Shown: positions 1 to 10,664, counted from the first letter of the stretch. The stretch: DNA of 64,000 nt from Prochlorococcus marinus str. MIT 9201 (GCF_000759955.1 NZ_JNAL01000014.1:1-64000); one strand, 5' to 3'. Numbers and translations: made by a program. The notes: generated by a model not told the origin, from the sequence alone.

Positions 1-1161
1 CAAAGAGCTTGCTAAGAAAAAAGCAAAAGTTATTGGTAAAACCTTAGCTAAACCTCCCATATTTGGGATTGAAAGAGTATTTGTTCTTTCATAGAATGAG
101 CCAGTAACAAAAAACATAGCTGCAGCGATAAGTCCGTGACTAATCATCTGAAGCATTGCTCCGCTTATTCCTAGAGCATCTACCGCTCCAATTCCTAATA
201 GAACAAAACCCATATGACTGACTGAGCTACATGCAATTCTTCTTTTAACATTATCTTGCGCAAATGCATTTAGTGCTCCGTAAATTATATTAATGATTCC
301 AAGAATAATTAATGCAGGTGCAATTTGAAGATGTATTTCAGGCAGTATTTGAACATTGAATCTTAAGAGAGCGTAGCCCCCCATTTTTAAAAGTATTCCT
401 GCAAGTAACATTGAAACTGGTGCATTAGCTTCTCCATGTGCATCTGGTAACCAGGTGTGTAATGGAAAAATGGGAAGTTTTACTCCAAAACCAATTAAAA
501 ATCCTAGATAAGATAATAAGGCTAGGCTGCCTGTTACATGTTTATTCGTTAAATCGGTAATATTTAGAGTAAAAGTATCACCATTCAAAGCAATTGCTAA
601 ACCACTTATGAGTATTAATAAAGAAGCTAAAGCTGTATAAAGAATAAATTTTGTGGCCGCATATAATTTCTTTTTTCCTCCCCAAATAGCAATAAGAAGA
701 TATACAGGAACAAGTTCAAGTTCCCATGCCAAGAAAAATAATAGGAAATCTTGAGAAAGGAAAACTAATGCTTGTGCTGATGCTTGGACTAATAATAGAG
801 CAAAATATAGATTAGATTTTTTCTTAATTTTCCAACTTGCGGCAGCGGATAAAAATGTAATTAACCCACTCAAAGCTACTAAAGGAGCAGATAATCCATC
901 CACGCCAAGAGACCACTCTAAGCCTATTGAGGGTAACCAAGAAGTTCTTTCTACCAGTTGCAAAGTACTTTCTGAAGGATTGAACTTTTGAAAAAGGACG
1001 CCGATTATTAGTAAAAAATCTACAAATAAAAAACTTAATGAGATATTTCTAGGAAGTGTATTATCTTCTCCTTCCTTTGAACTCAAGAAGGGCATTATTA
1101 ATGCCCCAATTAAAGGTAACAAAACAATTGATGATAACCAAGGAAAAGATTCTAAATTCAT
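1..1161 (-). CDS. ndhD: NAD(P)H-quinone oxidoreductase chain 4 (NdhD), 3' part missing
   Basis: Membrane subunit of the thylakoid NDH-1 complex (cyclic electron flow and respiration), of the antiporter-like proton-pumping family. The frame opens at an ATG at 1161 and stays open for 387 codons to the left edge, so the C-terminal part lies outside the window. It is almost entirely hydrophobic with many membrane helices. Seen motifs include [16 protein letters not shown], with the conserved Glu of this family, and [20 protein letters not shown], the typical NuoM/NdhD signature. It is the last gene of the minus-strand run and lies 79 bp after thrB, so it may also have its own promoter. Which ndhD paralogue it is cannot be settled from a partial sequence. 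Confidence 0.93.
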   Translation of the reverse strand, partial: MNLESFPWLSSIVLLPLIGALIMPFLSSKEGEDNTLPRNISLSFLFVDFLLIIGVLFQKFNPSESTLQLVERTSWLPSIGLEWSLGVDGLSAPLVALSGLITFLSAAASWKIKKKSNLYFALLLVQASAQALVFLSQDFLLFFLAWELELVPVYLLIAIWGGKKKLYAATKFILYTALASLLILISGLAIALNGDTFTLNITDLTNKHVTGSLALLSYLGFLIGFGVKLPIFPLHTWLPDAHGEANAPVSMLLAGILLKMGGYALLRFNVQILPEIHLQIAPALIILGIINIIYGALNAFAQDNVKRRIACSSVSHMGFVLLGIGAVDALGISGAMLQMISHGLIAAAMFFVTGSFYERTNTLSIPNMGGLAKVLPITFAFFLASSL

Positions 1162-1240
1162 TTATGTAATGAATAATTTTTTTATTCTAGTTGAAGATGT
1201 ACTAGCTTGAGACTATAACATTAAAAATGCCTAAGTAAAA

Positions 1241-2188
1241 CTACCTACCAGAGATGACGCTAAATTGGCTGCCTGTTGTTTGAACGTTTAAGAATGGAGC
1301 TCTGCTAGCTACGCCTGACTTTTCCCATGCTTTTACCATAGCTTGACTAACATTTTTACCATTTTCTTTTTTACATAAAGCTAAGATACTCGGTCCAGCG
1401 CCACTAATTGCGCATCCTAGAGCACCTGCTTGTAGTGCGGCATCTTTAACTTCAAGTCCACCCTTAATAAGTTTCCATCTGTAGGGTTCATGCAGCTTAT
1501 CAAACATTCCCTCTTTTATAAGTTCTTCATTCCCAGCTTTTAAGCCATTTAATAACAAAGTAAGTGCGCCCATGTTTGTCACTGCATCAGATATAGGAAT
1601 ATTCTTGGGCATAACCTTTCTTGCTTCACTTGTGCTTAGACGAATTGCGGGTATTGCTACAACAGCTTTTATTGAATCGTGCCAATCACATCTAATGATT
1701 CGCCATCTTTGAGAAGAAGACCTAGCTGTCAAACAAAGCCCACCCAGGAGAGAGGGGACTACGTTATCTGGATGACCCTCTATATCAATGGCAAGTTCAA
1801 GTAGTTTTTCTTTGGACAATGGGGAATCCATTATTGCATTTGCTCCTATTAGTCCTGCAACTATTGCTGTAGCACTGCTTCCAAGTCCCCGAGCAGGAGG
1901 CACCGCTAACTTTACTCTTGCTTCAAGTGCAAAGGGGTTTATATTAGCGCTATCCCAAACTTTCTGAGCAGCTCTAAAAACTAAGTTTTCAGGTCCTCCT
2001 CTTAAATGATTACCATCTGTACTTTCCATTATTAAATCGAATCTATCTCCACCACCTTCAATTCTTGTGAAAATAAATTCATTATACAAATCTAATGCTG
2101 CACCAAGACAATCGAACCCAGGCCCTAAATTAGCAGTTGTGGAAGGTACTGTTACTTTTATTTTTTTACCTACTTCAGGAATAGCCAT
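1241..2188 (-). CDS. thrB: Homoserine kinase
   Basis: Phosphorylates homoserine with ATP in the threonine branch of aspartate metabolism; cytoplasmic. GHMP-kinase family: the ATP-binding motif PPARGLGSSATA is at residues 97-108, preceded by the N-terminal substrate motif PSTTANLGPGFDCLG (residues 15-29) and followed by a C-terminal Gly-rich loop SGAGPS. The 315-residue length is normal for ThrB. The ATG at 2188 lies 6 bp after glk, so the two genes are almost certainly co-transcribed. The grouping with thrS is suggestive (threonine made and charged), but it may just be genome compaction. Confidence 0.95.
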   Translation of the reverse strand: MAIPEVGKKIKVTVPSTTANLGPGFDCLGAALDLYNEFIFTRIEGGGDRFDLIMESTDGNHLRGGPENLVFRAAQKVWDSANINPFALEARVKLAVPPARGLGSSATAIVAGLIGANAIMDSPLSKEKLLELAIDIEGHPDNVVPSLLGGLCLTARSSSQRWRIIRCDWHDSIKAVVAIPAIRLSTSEARKVMPKNIPISDAVTNMGALTLLLNGLKAGNEELIKEGMFDKLHEPYRWKLIKGGLEVKDAALQAGALGCAISGAGPSILALCKKENGKNVSQAMVKAWEKSGVASRAPFLNVQTTGSQFSVISGR

Positions 2189-2194
2189 TTTTTG

Positions 2195-3232
2195 TTACGA
2201 AGTTTTTAAAAGCATTTTTGCTCTACAGGCGGCACTAAAAAGTCCAAACTCTTCATCTAAAATTATTTTTATGGGTATTGTTTTAAGAATATCTTTTAAT
2301 CTTCCCTTGTCGAAAAATTGTTTCATAAATAAATCTGATTTAAAGTTTTTAAGATGTTTTGGTGCGGTTCCTCCAGAAATCCATAACCCGCCAAAGCATA
2401 ATTCTTGAAGAGCAACATCTCCCAATAAAGAAGCATAAGCGCCTAACCAAATCCTTTCAACTTCAATCATAAGCTGATCCCCCTTATTCGAAAGAGTACA
2501 AATTTTTTCTGGTAGTTCTTTTCTTAAAGCATCAGAATTTTTAATTTCTTCTAAATATTTTTGTAGAGGATGGTTTTGGGCATCAGGTTTGCTTAGTATC
2601 CATTCGGCAATTCTTGATAAACCAGTGCCGCTAATAATTCTCTCACAAGATATCCTTTCAACTTTAAGGTGATTCTTAAGCCAAATCTTTAATTCCCATT
2701 CTAATTTTGACTTTGGCGAGTATTCAACATGACCACCTTCACTAGCTAAAACTCTTACCTTTTTCCCTGATATTATTCCTCTTGCGATACCTAAACCAGT
2801 TCCAGCTCCAACAATGGCATGCAAATCCTCGTTGGCACCTTTAGTGTTTGATCCATTTTGGATAGTAAAATATTGATTTTTTTTTAAATAAGGTATTCCG
2901 TAAATTTGCACTGCGAAATCATTTATTAGCTCGCAGTTTTTAAAATTAAATTTGTTTTGTAATTCATTTCCAGATATGTCCCATGATAAATTTACTATTT
3001 TTGCGTTGTTGTTAGATAAAGGACCAGCTACTGCGAAACATGCAGAATAAGGATGAGCAATATTTTTGCATTGATTTTCTAGAAAATCTTCTAGGATTAG
3101 TTCTAAAGAATCCCATTCAGAAGATAAATATTTCTTTTTGAATATTAATCTCGGTGAATCATCATTTATATCTGTTTTAAATATTCCTAATAGAATCTTG
3201 GTACCTCCTAAATCACAAGCCAGAAAATTCAT
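2195..3232 (-). CDS. glk: Glucokinase (Glk family)
   Basis: Transfers phosphate from ATP to glucose, feeding glucose or glycogen-derived sugar into central metabolism. The N-terminal phosphate loop ACDLGGTKILLGIF (residues 5-18) and the later GAGTGLGIAR loop are typical of the hexokinase/actin-fold glucokinases of the bacterial Glk family rather than ROK kinases, because the ROK zinc-binding cysteine cluster is not seen. Its 345 residues fit the cyanobacterial form. It sits 10 bp after thrS and 6 bp before thrB in the minus-strand operon. The sugar specificity is taken from the family and is not visible in the sequence. Confidence 0.9.
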   Translation of the reverse strand: MNFLACDLGGTKILLGIFKTDINDDSPRLIFKKKYLSSEWDSLELILEDFLENQCKNIAHPYSACFAVAGPLSNNNAKIVNLSWDISGNELQNKFNFKNCELINDFAVQIYGIPYLKKNQYFTIQNGSNTKGANEDLHAIVGAGTGLGIARGIISGKKVRVLASEGGHVEYSPKSKLEWELKIWLKNHLKVERISCERIISGTGLSRIAEWILSKPDAQNHPLQKYLEEIKNSDALRKELPEKICTLSNKGDQLMIEVERIWLGAYASLLGDVALQELCFGGLWISGGTAPKHLKNFKSDLFMKQFFDKGRLKDILKTIPIKIILDEEFGLFSAACRAKMLLKTS

Positions 3233-3242
3233 ATATTTAAAA

Positions 3243-5159
3243 TTATTCAGTTCTACCTTTTTTTTCTATTAGTTCATCCATTAATTTGTATAGATTAGGT
3301 AAATCTAAAATCCCTAAATTTGTTCCATCTAAAGCTCTTAATGCTACCGAATCAATTTCCTCTTCTTTATCCCCAATAACTGCAATTAATGGCACTCTCC
3401 CAAGAGTTGCTTCTCTGATTTTATATCCTATTTTCTCATTTCTAATATCAACTTTTGAACGATAACCATTAATGTTTATAAGTTCATTAAACCTTAAACA
3501 TTTTTCATTATTTCTATCGGTAATGCTCAATAAAATTATTTGATAAGGGGCAAGCCAAATTGGGAATTTTGCCTCATATTGTTCAATTAAGATTCCGATA
3601 AATCTTTCAAAGGATCCTAAAATTGCTCTATGAAGCATTACTGGATTTCTTTTTTCATTATCAATATCTACATATGTTGCATCCAATCTAATAGGCATTG
3701 AGAAATCAACCTGAATAGTTCCGCACTGCCAGACTCTATTAAGACAATCTTTTAAAGAGAATTCTATTTTTGGTCCATAAAAAGCACCTTCTCCAGGTTG
3801 TAGCTCCCATTTAAGGTTCTTATTATCGAGAGCTTTTGTTAGGGCTTCTTCTGATTTATCCCAAATCTCTTCACTACCTACCTTTTTTTCAGGACGAGTT
3901 GATAATTTAATAATGATTTCATTAAAACCAAAAGTTTTATAAACCTCGAAAACAAGATCAATAAAAGTGGATACCTCTTCTTGGATTTGCTCTTCTGTGC
4001 AAAATATGTGCGCATCATCTTGAGTAAAGTTTCTTACTCTCATCAATCCGTGCAGTGCTCCAGAGGGCTCATTTCTGTGACAAGAACCGAATTCAGCAAG
4101 ACGAATAGGTAAATCCTTATAACTTTTTAACCCTTGATTAAATACTTGAATATGGCATGGACAATTCATTGGTTTAATTGCATAAGTTCTATTTTCTGAT
4201 GCGGTAGTGAACATATCGTCTCTAAATTTTTCCCAATGACCTGATTTTTCCCAAAGAGATTTATCAACAGCTTGTGGGGTTTTAATTTCTAAATAATCAT
4301 TTTTTTTAAGTATTCCTCTTATGTATTTTTCCAGGACCTGGTAGATTGTCCATCCTTTAGGATGCCAAAAAATCATGCCTGGAGATTCTTCTTGTATATG
4401 AAAAAGTGAATGTTTTTTTCCAAGTTTTCTATGATCTCTTTTTTCCGCCTCTTCAATTCTTGTTAAATAATCTTTGAGTTCTTTTTCTTTAGCCCATGCA
4501 GTTCCATATATTCTCTGTAATGATTCATTCTCGCTATTACCTCTCCAGTATGAACCTGATAATTTAAGTAACTTAAAGTGTCTCAAATGTCTTGTATTAG
4601 GTACATGAGGCCCTCTACACATGTCGATATATTCTTCGTGTTTATATAAATTGATGAGACCCTCCTCAGGAATTTCATCAATTATTCTTAATTTAAAAGT
4701 CTCATCTCTTTCTTTAAAAGTTTTAATTGCCTCTTTTTTGGAAACTTGTAAAATTTCAACATCATAGTCTTTTTTTATTAATTTATTAATTCTATTTTCG
4801 ATTTTTATTAAATCTTCAGGAGTAAATCTGTATTCAGAAAAAATATCGTAATAAAAACCATCTTCAATTACCGGCCCAATAGCCATTTTAATATTAGGGT
4901 ATATTTGTTTAACTGCATGACCAATAAGGTGAGCAAAGGAATGTCTTATTATTTCAATTCCTTCTTTATCTTTTGATGTTATGATTACAACTTTGGAATC
5001 TCTACTTATAGGAATAGTTGCATCAAGAAGAACATCATTTACTTTCCCAGCAATTGTTGCTTTAGCTAATCCAGCCCCTATACTCTGAGCAATTTCTAAA
5101 ATAGTTACAGATCTTTCGAACCCCTTTTTTGAACCATCAGGCAAGGTAATTATTGGCAT
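3243..5159 (-). CDS. thrS: Threonyl-tRNA synthetase
   Basis: Class II synthetase that attaches threonine to tRNA-Thr. All expected parts are present in order: an N-terminal TGS domain (about 1-60), the editing domain with HSFAHLIGH (residues 73-81) and the partner motif CRGPHVPNT, the catalytic core with the zinc-binding MNCPCHI segment and the motif 2 region [20 protein letters not shown], and a C-terminal anticodon-binding domain. The 638-residue length is full. It has ATG at 5159 with only 3 bp after trpS, so the two synthetases form a tight operon. Confidence 0.97.
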   Translation of the reverse strand: MPIITLPDGSKKGFERSVTILEIAQSIGAGLAKATIAGKVNDVLLDATIPISRDSKVVIITSKDKEGIEIIRHSFAHLIGHAVKQIYPNIKMAIGPVIEDGFYYDIFSEYRFTPEDLIKIENRINKLIKKDYDVEILQVSKKEAIKTFKERDETFKLRIIDEIPEEGLINLYKHEEYIDMCRGPHVPNTRHLRHFKLLKLSGSYWRGNSENESLQRIYGTAWAKEKELKDYLTRIEEAEKRDHRKLGKKHSLFHIQEESPGMIFWHPKGWTIYQVLEKYIRGILKKNDYLEIKTPQAVDKSLWEKSGHWEKFRDDMFTTASENRTYAIKPMNCPCHIQVFNQGLKSYKDLPIRLAEFGSCHRNEPSGALHGLMRVRNFTQDDAHIFCTEEQIQEEVSTFIDLVFEVYKTFGFNEIIIKLSTRPEKKVGSEEIWDKSEEALTKALDNKNLKWELQPGEGAFYGPKIEFSLKDCLNRVWQCGTIQVDFSMPIRLDATYVDIDNEKRNPVMLHRAILGSFERFIGILIEQYEAKFPIWLAPYQIILLSITDRNNEKCLRFNELININGYRSKVDIRNEKIGYKIREATLGRVPLIAVIGDKEEEIDSVALRALDGTNLGILDLPNLYKLMDELIEKKGRTE

Positions 5160-5162
5160 AAT

Positions 5163-6179
5163 TTATTTCTCCATTTCAAAGAACCCCAATTTTGATTTAA
5201 CTCTTTTTAAAGTTTGATTTGCTAAATCCTCAGCTTTTTCTTTCCCTTCTTCAAGGATTTTATTCAATTGATAGGGATCATTAATTAATAATTTATATTT
5301 TTTCTGAATAGGCTCTAGTGATTCAATAAGTTGTTCAGTAATTAATTTTTTAAATGTCCCCCATCCAGTTTCTGAGAATTCGTTCTCACATTGAGAAATT
5401 TCTTTGCCAGATAATATTGAATAAATCATCAAAAGATTTTTAGATTCTGGTCTCTCAGGGTTGTTAAATTCTATTCCAGTAGAACTGTCGCTTTTTGCTC
5501 TTTTTATTTTTTTTGCGATTATTTCAGGATCATCTAATAAGTTAATACGACTGCCCTCATTAGGATCACTTTTGCTCATCTTTTTTGAACCATCAATTAA
5601 ACTCATTATTTTTGATCCATTCTTCATGATTATTGGTTGAGGGATTTTTAAAATATTTTTATCCTTACTAAATCTGGCATTAATTCTCTGTTGTGCAATA
5701 TCTCTGGCCAATTCAAGATGTTGTTTTTGATCCTCACCTACTGGTACAAAGTCAGCATCATATAGAAGAATGTCTGCAGCCATTAGGATCGGATAGTCAA
5801 ATAATCCAATGGATACATTATTTCCCTGTTGTATGGATTTTTCTTTGAATTGAATCATTCTTTCCATCCAATTTATAGGAGTCATACAATTTAATATCCA
5901 ACAAAGTTCTGAATGTGCAGAAATCTGACTTTGGACAAAAATTGAGCATATATTGGGATCTATGCCACAAGCGACATACAAAGCTGCAGTAGAGATAGTG
6001 TTCTGAGATAATTCTTTGGGATTATATGAAGCTGTGATTGCGTGCAAATCAACTACACATAGAAATGTTTCATATTGCTCTTGAAGCGTAACCCAATTGT
6101 TTATGGCCCCTAGCCAATTCCCAATATGTAAATCACCAGTTGGTTGAACTCCCGAAAGAATTCTTTTTTTATTTGCCAT
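5163..6179 (-). CDS. trpS: Tryptophanyl-tRNA synthetase
   Basis: Class I synthetase charging tRNA-Trp. The HIGH-type signature is HIGN at residues 18-21 within SGVQPTGDLHIGNWLGA, and the KMSKS loop is intact at residues 200-204. The 338-residue length matches bacterial TrpRS. Its ATG start at 6179 lies inside the 3' end of the preceding small gene (11-bp overlap), which points to translational coupling, and thrS follows after 3 bp. Confidence 0.97.
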   Translation of the reverse strand: MANKKRILSGVQPTGDLHIGNWLGAINNWVTLQEQYETFLCVVDLHAITASYNPKELSQNTISTAALYVACGIDPNICSIFVQSQISAHSELCWILNCMTPINWMERMIQFKEKSIQQGNNVSIGLFDYPILMAADILLYDADFVPVGEDQKQHLELARDIAQQRINARFSKDKNILKIPQPIIMKNGSKIMSLIDGSKKMSKSDPNEGSRINLLDDPEIIAKKIKRAKSDSSTGIEFNNPERPESKNLLMIYSILSGKEISQCENEFSETGWGTFKKLITEQLIESLEPIQKKYKLLINDPYQLNKILEEGKEKAEDLANQTLKRVKSKLGFFEMEK

Positions 6180-6591
6180 CCTCTTCTACTTCGCTAGATT
6201 GGATCTCTTCAGTTGATGTATTTTTTACAGGTCTTGCAAAAGGGTCAGGTGCTGCTTTTGTCTTCTCTTCATAAGGATTTTGTGATTGTCTATTCGGTGA
6301 AGAGTTTTTATTATTTTTTGCATATTCTGTGATTGATTCAATCAATTTTTCGTCTTTGATCATTTCGCTAAGTGTTCTAACAGAGAAACCCAGAACTGCA
6401 ACGGTAGATCTTAATTGAAAGGTCTCTTGTATTGATTTAACAGCTTTCATTTCGTTATCACTTAATCTTATTCGGAATCCTCCTCCATCTCTTCTGTCGC
6501 GCGATCTATCTCTGAAATTAGATCTTTCATTGTTAGAACGACCTCTGTAATTTTCTTGTTCAGGATTATTGCTGAAATTTGAATTAGACAT
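6169..6591 (-). CDS. Conserved hypothetical protein, Arg/Asn/Ser-rich N-terminus
   Basis: I do not recognise a named family. The 140-residue protein has three parts: a disordered N-terminus (about 1-40) rich in Arg, Asn, Ser and Gly with RDRS/RDRR pairs resembling RNA-binding tails; a compact middle (about 41-92) predicted helical, containing RIRLSDNEMKAVKSIQETF; and a polar acidic C-terminal tail. It is first in the minus-strand run and overlaps trpS by 11 bp. The basic tail and the position before two tRNA synthetases fit a nucleic-acid-associated role, but that is inference. The base upstream region (6592-6756) is shared with the divergent gene at 6757. Confidence 0.8.
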   Translation of the reverse strand: MSNSNFSNNPEQENYRGRSNNERSNFRDRSRDRRDGGGFRIRLSDNEMKAVKSIQETFQLRSTVAVLGFSVRTLSEMIKDEKLIESITEYAKNNKNSSPNRQSQNPYEEKTKAAPDPFARPVKNTSTEEIQSSEVEEDGK

Positions 6592-6756
6592 CTTGATGTT
6601 TCTTAATTTATTTAAATAATCTAATAACTTAGCATCTTGTGATGCAATAAATCTTTTTAAAAGCCTTAATTTCTTATCTTTTGATTAAAGACTTATGAAA
6701 TTTTGCTTTTCTCATTCAAAACTTGCATTAAAATAAAATTAGAAAAATAAAGTATT

Positions 6757-8091
6757 GTGTTTGATATTAGTAAAGACAACCTTTTAAAGGATTTCATAAG
6801 GTTTCCAAAAAAAAATCTTTTTTTTATTTTATTACTATTAGGTTTTGGGGAATGGTTTGTCAGTGACTTAATTCATTTCGCAGGCGGCTCAGTAGGATTT
6901 TTTGCGTTGTGTTTGGGGGGATTTTTTTACTTGAAGAATGATAAGCCTAAATTTAATGAGCCAAATAATTTAGATGGTTGGATAAATCTATGTAATGAAG
7001 ATTTAAATTTTTTTGAAGAACTTGAAGCAACAAATGAATTGGAGAAACAGAATTTAAAAAGACAAAAAATACTTGAATCGATTCTTAAAAGATGTGAAAA
7101 AGAAAAAATAAGTTGTATTGGACAAAAGGATTATCAAAGTTGTCATTCTGTTTTGAAAAGTCATTTTAAAGCAGATAAGTTTGACTTTGATTTATTCGGA
7201 AAACTGCCTAAATACAATTCATCTCAAGTTATTCCAGAAGAAGCTTTGAGGAGTGATGCAATTTTGTATTTTATAAACTTGCCTATGTCGGCAAATGATT
7301 TTTTGTGGCTAGAAAAGTTTCCTAAAAATATGCCTCTCTGGTTAGTGGCTTTAACTTCCAACGAAATAGAAGCCAAAAATCAGATAGAAGACCTAAAGTC
7401 TCAAATTTCAATTGACTTTATAAATAAAATCATTACTTTTGATGTGAATAAGAATGAAATAACGAATATTCCTTTTTCATTAAGGAAGTTTTTCATAAGT
7501 TCATCTAAAAATATTGAAAATACAAAAAAGAGGCTCTTGAAAGAACTTCATGTTGCCTGGCAATCTGAAATTGAAGGGATAAGAAGAATGCAGTTAAAAG
7601 GTATACAAAGAAAAAATCAAATTCTTGTCGCGACAACTGTTTTCTTATCTCCTATCCCATCAATTGATGTTATGGCAATGACAGTACTAAATTCATTAAT
7701 GATTAAAGAAATAAAGTCTATATGGGGATGTAATTGGTCTCCTGAAATTTTAGATAAAATATCTAAAGAGATTTTAAAGACTGCAATTGCTCAGGGAGTT
7801 ATTGAATGGAGTGGACAGACTCTAATTGGCATTACAAAATTACATGGACCAAATTGGCTTATTTCTGGAACATTTCAGGCTGTTAGCGCCGCTTATTTAA
7901 CAAGAGTAGTATCCAGTTCTTTGGCTGATTTTATGGCAATAACAAAAGGAGTAGAAGAACCTGATTTGGATTTTATAAAGAAAAATTCTGAGAAAATTGT
8001 TGAAAAAGCTTTTGAAAAAGAAAGAATAAATTGGCAAGGATTTATTTCTGAGCTTAGAAAACCACTTATGAAACTATCTTTTAGTTCATAA
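6757..8091 (+). CDS. DUF697 (YcjF-like) membrane protein
   Basis: Starts at GTG 6757; no better in-frame start is visible upstream. The 444-residue protein has a hydrophobic N-terminal stretch (about 20-58, probably two membrane helices), a soluble middle (about 60-270) without a recognisable P-loop, and a C-terminal region (about 285-400) with two hydrophobic segments, SPIPSIDVMAMTVLNSLM and a later Ala/Ser-rich one, that resembles DUF697, a domain found in YcjF and cyanobacterial GTPase-like membrane proteins. Function unknown. It lies 20 bp before mntC on the same strand and may be transcribed with the manganese transporter genes, though a separate promoter cannot be excluded. Confidence 0.8.
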   Translation: MFDISKDNLLKDFIRFPKKNLFFILLLLGFGEWFVSDLIHFAGGSVGFFALCLGGFFYLKNDKPKFNEPNNLDGWINLCNEDLNFFEELEATNELEKQNLKRQKILESILKRCEKEKISCIGQKDYQSCHSVLKSHFKADKFDFDLFGKLPKYNSSQVIPEEALRSDAILYFINLPMSANDFLWLEKFPKNMPLWLVALTSNEIEAKNQIEDLKSQISIDFINKIITFDVNKNEITNIPFSLRKFFISSSKNIENTKKRLLKELHVAWQSEIEGIRRMQLKGIQRKNQILVATTVFLSPIPSIDVMAMTVLNSLMIKEIKSIWGCNWSPEILDKISKEILKTAIAQGVIEWSGQTLIGITKLHGPNWLISGTFQAVSAAYLTRVVSSSLADFMAITKGVEEPDLDFIKKNSEKIVEKAFEKERINWQGFISELRKPLMKLSFSS

Positions 8092-8111
8092 TTTAAAGAT
8101 GAAAATTAATT

Positions 8112-9011
8112 ATGAAAAAAAATATTCTTTTTTTAAGTTTGTTACTTCTGCTCTCTCTTTCTTCAGGCTCATGTAAGAGAATATCAAACAAAAATGAAAG
8201 CAAAGAAGTAATACTGGCAAGCTTTACTGTTTTGGCAGACATAATTAGCAATGTTGCTAAAGATGAGTTTATTGTTAGATCAATAACGAAACCTGGAGTC
8301 GAAGTTCATGGCTACCAACCAACCCCAAGCGATTTGGTAAATGCCTCTAGTGCTTTTGTTTTTATTGATAATGGTTTTGGATTCGAATTATGGGCTGAAA
8401 AATTTGTTTCTAATTTAAAAGTTAAAAGAATTACTGTCGCGGAAGATTTAGTTCCTATTTTTATCAGTGAAGATTTTTATAAAGGGAAACCCAATCCTCA
8501 TGCCTGGATTTCTCCAAAAAGAGGGATCCTATACGTAGATATTCTGGTGGATTCTTTATCAGAATTGAGGCCATCTAAAAGAACATTATTTGAAAAAAAT
8601 GGAAAAATATATAAAGATAAACTCTCTAAATTAGATAAAGAATTCTCACTTTTTATTTATATCTTAAATAAAGACAGGAGGTATCTAGTAAGTTGTGAAG
8701 GTGCTTTTTCATATTTAACAAATGATTATGGATTAGAGGAAGTTTATTTGTGGCCTGTGAATGCTGAGAGTCAAATTACTCCAAAAAGAATGACAAGAAC
8801 AATCTCACTAGTAAAAGAAAAAAAAGTCCCATCTGTATTTTGTGAAAGTACTGTAAGTAACGAATCTCAAATGGTTGTTGCAAACGAAACTGGGGCTAAT
8901 TTTGGAGGAAATCTTTTTGTTGATTCATTATCTGATGAAAGTGGCCCTGCTAGTTCATATATAAAAATGCTTGAGCATAATTTGAATTTAATTAAAAAAG
9001 GGCTTTTTTGA
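8112..9011 (+). CDS. mntC: Manganese ABC transporter, substrate-binding lipoprotein (MntC-like)
   Basis: Captures Mn2+ (possibly Zn2+) outside the plasma membrane for the MntAB pump; manganese is needed for photosystem II. The signal sequence (residues 1-20) ends in a lipobox-like SSGSC with Cys21. The cluster A-I ligand set is complete: His66 in VHGYQPTPSD, His130 in NPHAW, Glu196 in SCEGAFSYL and Asp271 in FVDSLS, with spacing like that of the Synechocystis MntC ligands. Cys195 and Cys244 match the two cysteines that form a disulfide in Synechocystis MntC. The Glu ligand and overall motifs favour Mn over Zn; no His-rich zinc loop is present. mntA follows after 3 bp. Confidence 0.9.
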   Translation: MKKNILFLSLLLLLSLSSGSCKRISNKNESKEVILASFTVLADIISNVAKDEFIVRSITKPGVEVHGYQPTPSDLVNASSAFVFIDNGFGFELWAEKFVSNLKVKRITVAEDLVPIFISEDFYKGKPNPHAWISPKRGILYVDILVDSLSELRPSKRTLFEKNGKIYKDKLSKLDKEFSLFIYILNKDRRYLVSCEGAFSYLTNDYGLEEVYLWPVNAESQITPKRMTRTISLVKEKKVPSVFCESTVSNESQMVVANETGANFGGNLFVDSLSDESGPASSYIKMLEHNLNLIKKGLF

Positions 9012-9014
9012 ATT

Positions 9015-9779
9015 ATGGAATCAATCAATTTTCAAAACTTTAGGATTGATGCAGAGAATATTTGTGTGGATTACAACGGTAAGGTGGCTTTGTATGATGC
9101 CAATTTAAGATTGAAGCCTGGCCAGATTTGTGGGTTAGTAGGGATGAACGGGGCTGGTAAAACAACTTTTTTTAATGCTTTAACTGGCTTTGTAAATATT
9201 TCAAAGGGAAAAATTAGAATAAATGGAGAGTCTGTAAGATCTGCTCAAAAAGATCAGACAATTGCTTATGTTCCTCAGAATGAGGGAATTGATAGTCAAT
9301 TTCCAATAAGTGTTTGGGATGTGGTGATGATGGGACGATATGGTTCGATGAATATTTTTAGGTCTCCTAGAGAATCTGATGTTCAGGCGGTCAAAGATGC
9401 TATTGAGAGAGTTGATCTTTCTGATCATTTGTCTACACCTATTGGAAACTTATCTGGAGGTCAGAGAAAAAGAACTTTTTTAGCTAGAGCAATAGCTCAA
9501 AGAGCATCAATATTACTTCTTGATGAGCCTTTTTCAGGTGTTGATATAAGAACTGAGAAACTTATCTCAGAATTATTTATTCAATTTAAAAATGAAGGCA
9601 AAACTATATTATTATCAACGCACGATATGATTCATGTCCGTGAATTTTGTGACTTAGTTCTTTTAATAAATAAAACTGTTGTAGCTTATGGCGAGACCTC
9701 TGAAGTATTTACCCCTGAAAATATTACAACCACTTTTGGTGGGATTTCACCTGATTTCTTGTTTGGACCTGAATCCTAA
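9015..9779 (+). CDS. mntA: Manganese ABC transporter, ATP-binding protein
   Basis: Drives metal import through MntB. All ABC ATPase motifs are intact: Walker A GMNGAGKTT (residues 43-51), Q-loop near Gln88, signature LSGGQ (146-150), Walker B ILLLDEP (166-172) and the switch His in STHD (203). The 254-residue length is normal for metal-type (ZnuC/MntA) ATPases. ATG start at 9015, 3 bp after mntC and 12 bp before mntB, so the three genes form one transport operon. Confidence 0.93.
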   Translation: MESINFQNFRIDAENICVDYNGKVALYDANLRLKPGQICGLVGMNGAGKTTFFNALTGFVNISKGKIRINGESVRSAQKDQTIAYVPQNEGIDSQFPISVWDVVMMGRYGSMNIFRSPRESDVQAVKDAIERVDLSDHLSTPIGNLSGGQRKRTFLARAIAQRASILLLDEPFSGVDIRTEKLISELFIQFKNEGKTILLSTHDMIHVREFCDLVLLINKTVVAYGETSEVFTPENITTTFGGISPDFLFGPES

Positions 9780-9791
9780 CTTTTAAATTAT

Positions 9792-10664
9792 ATGGAGCTC
9801 TGTTCTTTTTTAACTTTAGATTCTTTCATATCAGATCCTTTGACTCATGACTTTATGAGAAAAGCACTTCTTATGAGTTCGTTAGTTGCAGCTGTTTGTG
9901 GTTTTCTATCAAGTTATTTGACTCTTAAAGGATGGGCTTTAATGGGGGATGCCGTATCACATTCGGTAATGCCTGGTGTTGTGGTGGCTTATGCATTAGG
10001 TCTTCCTTTCTCATTGGGGGCATTTATTTTCGGAGTTGGTTCTGTCGCATTGATAGGGTTTATTAAGCAGAAATCTAGAGTTAAGGAAGATACTGTTATT
10101 GGGTTGGTATTTACTGGATTTTTCGCTCTTGGAATCGTATTGGTTTCCAAGATTAAAAGTAATATTGATCTGCACTCTATTCTTTTTGGTAGTCCATTAG
10201 GAATATCACTTTCAGATGTAAAACAAACTATATTCATTTCTTTATTGGTAGTAATCCTTTTATCAATTTTTAGAAAAGATTTAATGCTTTATTGCTTTGA
10301 CCCAAGGCATGCAAAAACAGTTGGGATTAACGTATTTTTTCTTCATTATTTACTCCTCACATGCTTATCTTTAGCAGCTGTTGTGGGCTTGCAGTCTGTT
10401 GGAATTATTTTGGTAGTTGCAATGTTGATTACACCAGGGGCTACAGCATATCTACTTACGGATAAGTTTGATAATATGACAGTAATTTCAATATTAAGTG
10501 CAATTATTTCAAGTCTGATAGGAATCTATGTTAGTTTTTGGTTTGATCTTGAAACAGGTGGATCAATTGTCTTAGCACAAACTTTTATATTTTTATTTGC
10601 TTTTTTATTCGCTCCAAGATACGGAATATTTAAGTTAAAGAAATTATTTGCTGGTTATAAATGA
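9792..10664 (+). CDS. mntB: Manganese ABC transporter, membrane permease
   Basis: Integral membrane subunit of the metal ABC-3 family (TroC/ZnuB/MntB), forming the channel for the MntCA system. The 290-residue protein has about eight hydrophobic helices and the family motifs GDAVSHSVMPGVVVAY near residues 53-68 and, later, a GIILVVAMLITPGATAYL segment. ATG start at 9792. It overlaps the next gene by 4 bp (ATGA), suggesting coupled translation with the DUF4336 protein. Confidence 0.93.
   Translation: MELCSFLTLDSFISDPLTHDFMRKALLMSSLVAAVCGFLSSYLTLKGWALMGDAVSHSVMPGVVVAYALGLPFSLGAFIFGVGSVALIGFIKQKSRVKEDTVIGLVFTGFFALGIVLVSKIKSNIDLHSILFGSPLGISLSDVKQTIFISLLVVILLSIFRKDLMLYCFDPRHAKTVGINVFFLHYLLLTCLSLAAVVGLQSVGIILVVAMLITPGATAYLLTDKFDNMTVISILSAIISSLIGIYVSFWFDLETGGSIVLAQTFIFLFAFLFAPRYGIFKLKKLFAGYK

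Noticed and set aside
2067-2408. Antisense frame over thrB and glk
   Set aside because: The two genes on the other strand are unambiguous, and this frame has no domain or start signal.
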